A DNA stretch of 18,488 nt from JBAVQS01 sp049694275 (GTDB taxonomy: Bacteria; Chloroflexota; Anaerolineae; UBA4142; SHND01): NCBI GenBank assembly GCA_049694275.1, contig JBAVQS010000367.1, positions 1 through 18,488 of the forward strand, in the 5' to 3' direction. The position numbers and the translations under genes are program-made. Of this stretch, positions 12,812 through 18,488 are shown in pieces. Below the pieces are notes generated by a model. It worked only from the letters and a program-made list of their open reading frames with translations, was not told where the DNA came from and did not search any database. Every line of letters starts with the position of its first letter. The stretch's first letter is position 1.

Positions 12812-14278
12812 TTAGCGTCGCAACTCGGCCATCACGCGGCGTACGATCTCTTCGAGTTGCGTCTCGCTTATGCTGCCTGTGCCGTACCCGGAAGGGGCTG
12901 CCTGGCTCGCCTCGACGCCGGTCCATTCCCGCACGCCCCACGCAATGCGCTTGATGTTCATCACATGCCGTACGGTGATATTATCGCCGTACACTCCACC
13001 ACCAATCCCGCCCGTCGCCAGTGTCATCGACGGATCGAGGTTGGTGGTATAGCCGATTGCGCCGAGCGTGGCGAGCGTATTGACGACGATGCGAAACGCC
13101 GGTTTTTCAAGCCCGAATTGCATGATGACGTTCTCATCGCGGCAGTGAATGGCAAGCGTATGTCCATCCCCGCCAAATTTCAACTGCTCAATGCAGCGCT
13201 CGCACCCGGCCCGCCACCCATCCTCGACGTAATAGGCGAGCACCGAGGTCAACTTTTCGCGCGAGAGGGGATATTCCGGGCCGACCCCCTTGAGTCGCGC
13301 GATGAGCACACGCGCATTCGCGGGAACCGTGATACCTGCCATCTGCGCCAGCACCTGCGGCGACTTGCCAACCGCTTTGGGGTTGGGCAGGCCATCCGGG
13401 CGATGAATGATTTTCGACATGGCGGCGATCTGCGCGTCGTCCATGAAATAGGCCCCGTTCTTGTCCAGCTCGGCCAGCACCTGTTTTTCGATGGGGGCAT
13501 CCACGATCATCGACTGTTCGGACGCGCAGATGGTCGAATAATCAAACGTCTTGCTGTTGACAATATCCCGTACGGCCTGGGGGACATCGGCGCTCCGGTC
13601 AATATACGCCGGCACGTTCCCCGGGCCGACGCCGATGGCCGGTTTGCCCGAGCTGTGCGCCGCATTCACCACCGCCGAACCGCCGGTCGCCAGAATGAGG
13701 CTGACCGCCCAGTGCTTCATCAACTCGTTCAGCGCAGGAATCGTCACATTGGTTAGCGAAGAGACCAACCCTTTGGGCATTCCCGCGCGTTCGCCCGCCT
13801 CGGCCATCACGCGCACTGTCTCGGCCGTGCACTTGACGGCGCTGGGATGCGGCGAGAGGACAATGGCATTACGCGCTTTGACCGCGATGAGCACCTTGAA
13901 CATGGCGGTTGAAGTGGGGTTCGTCGAAGGGGTAAACGCGGCAATGACGCCAAAAGGCCAGCCAATTTCGACGATCTTTTTCTGCTCGTCGCGCCGGATC
14001 ACGCCGACCGTTTTGACATCCTTGAGCGAGTCCCAAACCATCCGGCTGCCAAATTGGTTCTTGACGACCTTGTGATCGACCCGGCCATAAGTGGTCTCTT
14101 CGACCGCCATCTGCGCCAACGGCAAAGCATTCGCATACGCAGCTTGAGCCATCGCCGCGCAGATGCGATCGACCTGTTCCTGGGTTGCGTTGAAAAATTG
14201 TCGTTGGGCGGCACGCGCCTGGACAGCCAGGTTGCGCACCTCCTGGATCGATTTCAGATCGGTATCGAGTTCGGCCAT
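12812..14278 (-). CDS. BMC-associated CoA-acylating aldehyde dehydrogenase (EutE/PduP-like)
   Basis: Oxidises an aldehyde to its acyl-CoA with NAD+ in the microcompartment lumen. At 488 residues it is full length. The coenzyme-binding region includes IGWPFGVIAAFTPSTNPTSTAMFK and ILATGGSAVVNAAHSSGKPAIGVGPGN. The catalytic Cys is C251 in YSTICASEQS. The C-terminal catalytic part TLATLGAIGYTTNLDPSMTLATGG..GGVYGDN is typical of EutE/PduP and AdhE N-terminal domains. After a GYGTGS linker the last about 18 residues (SETQLEEIVRRVMAELRR) form an amphipathic helix, as in C-terminal encapsulation peptides. The ATG at 14278 follows GAGG about 6 bases upstream. It is followed after 11 bases by the RidA gene. 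Acetaldehyde versus propionaldehyde/lactaldehyde cannot be decided. Confidence 0.95.
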   Translation of the reverse strand: MAELDTDLKSIQEVRNLAVQARAAQRQFFNATQEQVDRICAAMAQAAYANALPLAQMAVEETTYGRVDHKVVKNQFGSRMVWDSLKDVKTVGVIRRDEQKKIVEIGWPFGVIAAFTPSTNPTSTAMFKVLIAVKARNAIVLSPHPSAVKCTAETVRVMAEAGERAGMPKGLVSSLTNVTIPALNELMKHWAVSLILATGGSAVVNAAHSSGKPAIGVGPGNVPAYIDRSADVPQAVRDIVNSKTFDYSTICASEQSMIVDAPIEKQVLAELDKNGAYFMDDAQIAAMSKIIHRPDGLPNPKAVGKSPQVLAQMAGITVPANARVLIARLKGVGPEYPLSREKLTSVLAYYVEDGWRAGCERCIEQLKFGGDGHTLAIHCRDENVIMQFGLEKPAFRIVVNTLATLGAIGYTTNLDPSMTLATGGIGGGVYGDNITVRHVMNIKRIAWGVREWTGVEASQAAPSGYGTGSISETQLEEIVRRVMAELRR

Positions 14279-14295
14279 ATCAGCCTCGTGACGGG

Positions 14296-14838
14296 TTACA
14301 CGCCAAAGAGCTCGGGATGCTGCCGGGTATAGTTATTGAGTGTAATAGCCGAGACGACGACGAGCGCAATATTGATCGGAATGTGCAGGCAGGCAAAGAT
14401 ACCGAGCGTCAAGAAATCGAGCAGAACCGCCATCGCGTTCCACACGAGAAAACCGACCAGCCACAAAACGCCGGCCGTCGTATTGCCTGCATACAACCAG
14501 CCAATGCCCATCAGGCTAATGAAAAAGGGCAGGATTTCGAGAACCAGCGCCGTGCCGCGCGATTTGGCCGGAGTGGCATACTGCCGCATCCGATAGACGA
14601 CCGGGCCAGCCACGGTCTGCATCGGCTGAGCCGCCGGCATCGTGGGCGACGGTAACACCGGGCCCAGCGCATCCGCAACCTGCGGCGCAGGATCGGGCGC
14701 GGGCGGCGGCAGCGGCGTGCTCGGAAAAGGGAGCGCGGCGACCAAAGGCGCGCCACATTTAAAGCAGGTCGTCGCGCCGTACGGATTGATATTATCACAA
14801 TATGCGCACCGTGTCGTGCGCGGTTCAAACTGGTCCAT
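14296..14838 (-). CDS. Zinc-ribbon membrane protein
   Basis: A 180-residue protein. Residues 11-32 form a zinc ribbon with two CxxC pairs (CAYCDNINPYGATTCFKCGAPL). A Pro/Ala-rich linker of about 55 residues follows, then two or three hydrophobic segments: VLEILPFFISLMGIGWLYAG, GVLWLVGFLVWNAMAVLLDFL and HIPINIALVVVSAITL. The GWLYAG..TAGVLWLVG part resembles TM2-like modules. Its function is unknown. It begins 50 bases after the DUF697 gene, which itself ends with a similar zinc ribbon, and precedes the aldehyde dehydrogenase by 17 bases. Membrane localisation is predicted from hydrophobicity only. Confidence 0.75.
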   Translation of the reverse strand: MDQFEPRTTRCAYCDNINPYGATTCFKCGAPLVAALPFPSTPLPPPAPDPAPQVADALGPVLPSPTMPAAQPMQTVAGPVVYRMRQYATPAKSRGTALVLEILPFFISLMGIGWLYAGNTTAGVLWLVGFLVWNAMAVLLDFLTLGIFACLHIPINIALVVVSAITLNNYTRQHPELFGV

Positions 14839-14888
14839 ACGCTACTTTCTGGCGGAGCGAAAACCAATCACCGCTCCGGCAAGGGACA

Positions 14889-16067
14889 TTATAACTTGGC
14901 TCCGCAACTCCCGCAATATTGATTCCCCGAGGGATTTTCCGCGTTGCAGTTTGGACATTGGATCATCGTGCGCGCCGGCAGCTCCATGCGCTTGGGTTTG
15001 CGGCCGATGGAGGGGAGTTGCGGCAGGCGCAAGGCAGGCAAGCGGAAGCGGCGCAGCGATGGCAGGCTGAACGTAGGCCGGCGGCGGGGCATCCGGTTGA
15101 CGAGCGCACGGGCCAATCCTTTCCCCTGCTCAAACGCTTGCCGATAGAACTGCCGCATCATCTCTGGCGTTGCCTGGTGGCCCGTCACGTACCACTGCTC
15201 AATCGCCTGGCCCAGCACAAAGGTCCCCGCATAGGCGACGGCGACTTTGGGGATAATGCCCCAGACTGGAACCAGCCCGACCAACTGGCGCGCCAGTTGG
15301 CGCCAGAGAAAACTGGTCCCGACCGTGCCGCCAAACGCGGTCATGTGTTCCTGCCAGCGCGCCGGGAGACCAAAGATGAGGCCCAGCTTGTACACCATGA
15401 TCGCCTGGTTCTTGGTCAGGATAATCATATCGGCGACATTAAATGGAATGTCGAGCACGGGAATGACTTCGGCCAGACCGGTCGTCAGGGAATAATTGGC
15501 ATTGGCCAGCGATGTGCTGGAAATTAGTTCCTGGGCAACACGACGGCGAAACACCGGATAGTAGCGCGCGAGCGAGAGATGGCGGTCGGGCAAGAGCTCC
15601 AGAACTGCGGATGCGAATTCGGTCTCTAGAAAGAGACGATCCGTGGGCAGGCCCCGGAGTCCCCGCGCACCCTGCCATGCCCCACCAAAGCCGACCGGCG
15701 TCCCCTGCCCACTAAAGAGGACGACGATCTTTTTGCCCGCCGTGTGCCATGCCTGGAATAGCTCCCATTCCTGAGAGGTATCGCCAGTGGACAGATTGAC
15801 CAGCAGGACGATCAGATCGGCGGTCATCTCGCGCGGCGCATTTTCCAGCCCCACTTCCAGCGGCTCCGGCCCGTAACGGCTTGCATCGTTCTGCGGCAGC
15901 TGCTTGCGCGCCTCGACGCTCAAAGCATGCGCCAGCTCACGCCGCGCGTTCGCGTCCGCACCCACAATCGCAACCCACGTCATCCGCTCTGCCTCAGCCC
16001 GGATCGGCCCGAGGTCTACCTCGCGTAGAATCTTCCAGATATTCCCAAAGTCGAAAGCATTTGGCAT
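14889..16067 (-). CDS. DUF697-type protein with degenerate GTPase N-terminus and C-terminal zinc ribbon
   Basis: A 392-residue protein. The N-terminal about 170 residues follow a P-loop GTPase layout (strand WVAIVGADANARRELAHAL, then DLIVLLVNLSTGD and KKIVVLFSGQG), but the GxxxxGK[ST] loop is missing its Lys and Ser/Thr and the G4 motif is not seen, so nucleotide binding is doubtful. Residues about 185-300 match DUF697: SLTTGLAEVIPVLDIPFNVADMIILTKNQA, then two hydrophobic helices, also seen in GTPases of the Era/GTP1 kind. A basic linker (RRRPTFSLPSLRRFRLPALRLPQL) precedes the terminal zinc ribbon CPNCNAENPSGNQYCGSCGAKL. The ATG at 16067 has GGAG in front. Possible membrane association is inferred. 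Confidence 0.7.
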   Translation of the reverse strand: MPNAFDFGNIWKILREVDLGPIRAEAERMTWVAIVGADANARRELAHALSVEARKQLPQNDASRYGPEPLEVGLENAPREMTADLIVLLVNLSTGDTSQEWELFQAWHTAGKKIVVLFSGQGTPVGFGGAWQGARGLRGLPTDRLFLETEFASAVLELLPDRHLSLARYYPVFRRRVAQELISSTSLANANYSLTTGLAEVIPVLDIPFNVADMIILTKNQAIMVYKLGLIFGLPARWQEHMTAFGGTVGTSFLWRQLARQLVGLVPVWGIIPKVAVAYAGTFVLGQAIEQWYVTGHQATPEMMRQFYRQAFEQGKGLARALVNRMPRRRPTFSLPSLRRFRLPALRLPQLPSIGRKPKRMELPARTMIQCPNCNAENPSGNQYCGSCGAKL

Positions 16068-16177
16068 AGTCACTCCGCGTCAAGGCTTTATGGCATCAGT
16101 CATGGCTTGCCTCAAGGTCATGCAGCTCAGACTCGAATTGAGAAACCTTTTTCAATCATTTCGAGATCGCTGAGCAA

Positions 16178-16858
16178 TTAGCCATTTTTTATCGCATCGA
16201 GAACCAACTGGAATAGCTCCTGTGGATCGTTCGTAGTCCCGAAACCACCGCGCCGTTTCGTTTCAGCTTGGTGCTCTGGCGCGTTCGACCCCGCATAGAT
16301 TATGAATGGCGTTCTATCATCTGACTTTCTTATTTCCTCAAGTAGCGTATAGCCCGCCTGGGGATCCGTTCCTCGCCCCATATCTGAAATAATGACATTA
16401 TATTGCTGAGCATGGACCATACTCAGGGCATCCTCCGTGGAGAGACTCAGGTCAAAGTGTATCCCTAGAGCTTCCAAAGCACGCCTTTCATAGACATTAT
16501 TTGACGGACGATCATCAACCCATAGTATGCGAGCATCAGACAGTGTCTTTGCCGTTCCTGCCTGAGTTGACCGGCTTACTAGGTTAGCAATCTCCCGCGC
16601 CTTTTGTGCAGATGGACCTGACGACGATGCTCCATCTTTGGCCGTCGCAGCGCCTAATGAGGCTGCTATCTCGAGCTGACTAATAACAGTAATCTCTCCC
16701 CCTGGACCCTTTATCGAGACTTGAGTCATTCGCCCGAGAAAATTCTCCAACGGCGTACGGAACCGCAAGAGAACGAACAACACCAAAAAAGGCCACACAA
16801 GGGCTTGCACAAGTGAAATGATTACCGTGAGAAACTTGATCCATGCGTCGATGTCCAT
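16178..16858 (-). CDS. Membrane-anchored atypical receiver-domain protein
   Basis: A 226-residue protein. Residues 7-32 form one strongly hydrophobic segment (FLTVIISLVQALVWPFLVLF), then a basic and polar juxtamembrane part, a linker with Ser/Ala, and a CheY-like receiver from about residue 110: ILWVDD (D115, D116), a phosphoacceptor-like D159 in VIISDMGRG. The residue before AG in FIIYAG is Tyr and not Thr/Ser, and the usual Lys of the KP motif is Thr in GFGTTNDP, so signalling through phosphorylation may be altered. It starts after AAGGAG. The surrounding 16074-16890 looks AT-richer than its neighbours, suggesting a later insertion. The gap to the DUF697 gene is 110 bases, with nothing recognised in it. 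Confidence 0.75.
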   Translation of the reverse strand: MDIDAWIKFLTVIISLVQALVWPFLVLFVLLRFRTPLENFLGRMTQVSIKGPGGEITVISQLEIAASLGAATAKDGASSSGPSAQKAREIANLVSRSTQAGTAKTLSDARILWVDDRPSNNVYERRALEALGIHFDLSLSTEDALSMVHAQQYNVIISDMGRGTDPQAGYTLLEEIRKSDDRTPFIIYAGSNAPEHQAETKRRGGFGTTNDPQELFQLVLDAIKNG

Positions 16859-16891
16859 GGCTGCTCCTTATGGATATGTTTCATTAATGAC

Positions 16892-17833
16892 CTATTGAGC
16901 CTTGTTCTTGAGCCCTACCACCACCCTCTTTTTGCTAGTCGGTTCCTTCATCTTCTCCGTCTGGTACAAATACGTCACGTCGTGGTCGGTCTCCGTGGTC
17001 AAGCCGACATGGCGGCCGCGTGCGTCGACGGCGACCAGGTTCATGCCTGGCGGAAAGGGCACCGTCAGTACACGCAGGTCCTTCATTGCCTCGCGGGCGG
17101 CGCGGGCAAGGCTCATGCCGGTTTTCATATAGAGTACGACCGAGTGCGCCGTCGCGGCGCGGATTGCCATCTCGCCATAGCCAGTGCAGGCACACGCCCC
17201 ATAGCGATTATCCGCATAGTTGCCCGCCCCGATGATGGGCGAATCGCCGACGCGGCCCGGATACTTCCATGCCCACCCGCTCGTGCTCACCCCGCTCGCA
17301 ATGTTCCCATCCCTGTCGACGGCGATCACATTCACCGTCCCGAGATAATCCGACATACGGGATGCAATCTGCGGGTCCTGGCTCGCCCGCACTACCAATT
17401 CGCGCATCGACATGTAACGCGGATACGCCCCGTGCGCCGTCCGCCCCTCGAAGATCGCTTTCGCTTCGGGCGTCAAAAGCTCGCGTTTCTCGAATGCCAG
17501 CTCGTGGGCAAAGCGTTCGGCGCCCGGTCCGGCCAGCATGACATGCGGCAGGCGGAGCATAACCTGTTTGGCGAGCGAGATGACGTGCTCGTAATCGTGA
17601 ACCGCGCACACTGCGCCGCTGGCGAGCGTCCGGCCATCCATGATGCTGGCGTCGAGTTCCACCTCCCCCAGGATATTGGGTAGGCCCCCATAACCCACGC
17701 TGTGGTCCTCCGGGTTGGATTCGACCTTTCGGATGGTCGCCTCGACCGCGTCGATGGCGCTGCCGCCCGCGCGGAGCACCGCCATCCCATCCGCGAAACC
17801 CACATCTGCATTATGACTGCCGACGAGTAGCAT
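16892..17833 (-). CDS. N4-glycosylasparaginase / isoaspartyl peptidase family Ntn hydrolase
   Basis: A 313-residue Ntn-fold amidohydrolase that self-cleaves to expose a catalytic Thr. The N-terminal ADGMAVLRAGGSAIDAVEATIRKVESNPEDHSVGYGGLPN and the GEVELDASIMDG segment are classic for the glycosylasparaginase (AGA) group. The probable nucleophile is T166 in YLGTVNVIAVDRDGNIASG, at the start of the beta subunit, with STSGWAWKYPGRVGDSPIIGAGNYAD following, which binds the Asp moiety. The Gly immediately before this Thr replaces the HD usually seen in AGA. It would release Asp or cleave GlcNAc-Asn linkages. It starts 2 bases after the TPR-like gene, preceded by GAGGG. The role next to an EutA-like gene is unexplained. 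Confidence 0.9.
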   Translation of the reverse strand: MLLVGSHNADVGFADGMAVLRAGGSAIDAVEATIRKVESNPEDHSVGYGGLPNILGEVELDASIMDGRTLASGAVCAVHDYEHVISLAKQVMLRLPHVMLAGPGAERFAHELAFEKRELLTPEAKAIFEGRTAHGAYPRYMSMRELVVRASQDPQIASRMSDYLGTVNVIAVDRDGNIASGVSTSGWAWKYPGRVGDSPIIGAGNYADNRYGACACTGYGEMAIRAATAHSVVLYMKTGMSLARAAREAMKDLRVLTVPFPPGMNLVAVDARGRHVGLTTETDHDVTYLYQTEKMKEPTSKKRVVVGLKNKAQ

Positions 17834-17835
17834 TG

Positions 17836-18309
17836 TTATCCCTCAAAACCCGGTACCGTCGCCAGGTCGTTCCAAAAGAGCTTTTGATCTTCTTCTTCCT
17901 TGATCTGCTGACCGGCCGTACGGGCCAGTTCAATATATCGAGCCGCCTGATCGGCTTGCCCGGCGAGCGCATGCGCCCGTGCGAGCGCCTCGTACGCATA
18001 GGCCAGCGAAAAATCGCCAATGCCGTTCTCCTGGCAGATTTGCAGGGAGCGCGTGGCATGATAGAGAGATGGCTCCAGCCGATTGAGCACCGCATAGACG
18101 TGCGAGAGCTGCCATTCCCCGATGGCGAGATTCGACGGCGCGCCGACCACGCCCCAATGATACCGCGAGGCATGGGCGGTGTTGATCATCGTATCATCCT
18201 CGGCCGCCGTCCGGTCCGCCTTTCCCAGCAGCTTCCAACAATCATTGAACAGGTCGATCGCGAACTTATGATGCCACCCTTGCTCGGATAGCGGCGGTTG
18301 GTCACTCAT
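17836..18309 (-). CDS. TPR-like helical protein, function unknown
   Basis: A 157-residue protein rich in helices. The part VYAVLNRLEPSLYHATRSLQICQENG and FSLAYAYEALARAHALAGQADQAARYIELARTAGQQI resembles two tetratricopeptide repeats (aromatic/Ala spacing A..Y..LA.AH...G....A..Y...A). The N-terminal WHHKFAIDLFNDCWKLL segment and HASRYHWGVVG are also visible. It begins at the ATG at 18307-18309, which has AAGGAG 7 bases upstream; this Shine-Dalgarno overlaps the TAA of the EutA-like gene. A TTG two codons upstream is an alternative. It precedes the asparaginase gene by 2 bases. A scaffolding or protein-binding role is inferred from the repeats. Confidence 0.7.
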   Translation of the reverse strand: MSDQPPLSEQGWHHKFAIDLFNDCWKLLGKADRTAAEDDTMINTAHASRYHWGVVGAPSNLAIGEWQLSHVYAVLNRLEPSLYHATRSLQICQENGIGDFSLAYAYEALARAHALAGQADQAARYIELARTAGQQIKEEEDQKLFWNDLATVPGFEG

Positions 18310-18320
18310 CGGCAAACTCC

Positions 18321-18488
18321 TTAGCGGTAAAATACCAGCGTCTTGACGCTCAATGGCACGACGCGGCCCTCCATCATCGGATTGCCGATGTCGATGTAAT
18401 CCCCTTCGTCCAACCCAACCTGATCGATAGAGAGCAGCGGGCGACCGGGGAGCAAGCCCTTGATGGTCTGCCCGAGGCTCTGCGCATA
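18321..18488 (-). CDS. eutA: EutA-like ethanolamine ammonia-lyase reactivase, C-terminal fragment
   Basis: The last 55 residues of a protein truncated by the right window edge, ending at the TAA at 18321-18323. The segment YAQSLGQTIKGLLPGRPLL, then LSIDQVGLDEGDYIDIGNPM and EGRVVPLSVKTLVFYR, matches my memory of the EutA C-terminus, which ends GDYIDIG-P...G.VVPVVVKTLVF. EutA is the ATP-dependent reactivating factor of B12-dependent ethanolamine ammonia-lyase. Only the C-terminus is visible and the ATPase motifs are outside, so this is an informed guess supported by the adjacent BMC genes. It is 11 bases upstream of the TPR gene, whose Shine-Dalgarno overlaps the stop. Confidence 0.65.
   Translation of the reverse strand, partial: YAQSLGQTIKGLLPGRPLLSIDQVGLDEGDYIDIGNPMMEGRVVPLSVKTLVFYR

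Noticed and set aside
12734..13756. 340-codon plus-strand open frame
   Set aside because: Antisense to the aldehyde dehydrogenase, whose catalytic and coenzyme motifs are unmistakable; the plus-strand product has no family-like sequence.
16895..17683. 262-codon plus-strand open frame
   Set aside because: Antisense shadow of the glycosylasparaginase-type gene, arginine/histidine-rich and without recognisable motifs.
5518..18488. Calling the locus an ethanolamine utilisation operon
   Set aside because: Only a EutA C-terminus, EutJ and general shell/AldDH genes are seen; EutB/EutC, EutD, EutG and complete EutT are not in the window, and the aldolase points elsewhere.
1..18488. CRISPR arrays, tRNA/rRNA genes, insertion sequences
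   Set aside because: No regular repeat-spacer array, no tRNA-like or rRNA-like sequence, and no transposase gene was recognised on either strand.

Overview
The window is dominated by a bacterial microcompartment (BMC, metabolosome) gene cluster on the minus strand. It encodes one hexameric shell protein (BMC-H), one tandem-domain shell protein (BMC-T), two pentameric vertex proteins (BMC-P, EutN/CcmL family), an EutJ-type chaperone, a CoA-acylating aldehyde dehydrogenase with a C-terminal encapsulation-type helix, a RidA-family protein, a class II aldolase, and the C-terminus of an EutA-like reactivase at the right edge. The DNA is moderately GC-rich with tightly packed, often overlapping genes. 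The gene repertoire (short DUF2267-like protein, DUF503, zinc-ribbon/TM proteins, DUF697 protein, DUF433/DUF5615 pair, GT-C membrane protein) is compatible with an uncultured Chloroflexota-like bacterium, but this is a low-confidence guess from gene style and not from a marker gene.

Left end (1-1800, plus strand): the C-terminal part of a probable SAM methyltransferase, then miaB, which has a near-perfect promoter so close to its ATG that the transcript should be nearly leaderless. A perfect hairpin terminator at 1770-1796 separates miaB from the convergent minus-strand genes.

Minus strand, read from right to left: eutA-like end, a TPR-like protein, a glycosylasparaginase-type Ntn hydrolase, a membrane-anchored degenerate receiver protein, a DUF697/zinc-ribbon protein with a broken P-loop, a zinc-ribbon membrane protein, aldehyde dehydrogenase, RidA-like, BMC-H, O-methyltransferase, a 64-residue helical protein, a stand-alone EutT-N-terminus-like protein, EutJ, BMC-T, a second EutT-N-like protein with an encapsulation-like tail, BMC-P, a DUF433/DUF5615 toxin-antitoxin-like pair, a second BMC-P, a GH1 glycosidase, class II aldolase, DUF503 (YlxP-like), a GT-C-type membrane protein, and der (EngA). 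All face the same way, with gaps of at most about 110 bases.

How they may work together (inference): the shell would enclose an aldehyde-producing enzyme and the aldehyde dehydrogenase, which converts the aldehyde to an acyl-CoA. Two aldehyde sources are hinted at: an aldolase (sugar phosphate to lactaldehyde or a similar aldehyde) and, if the EutA-like fragment means what it does elsewhere, a B12-dependent lyase encoded beyond the right edge. No lyase, phosphotransacylase or alcohol dehydrogenase gene lies inside the window, so the substrate is open. The mixture of Eut-type accessory proteins, aldolase, RidA-like protein, O-methyltransferase and glycosidase is the most interesting aspect.
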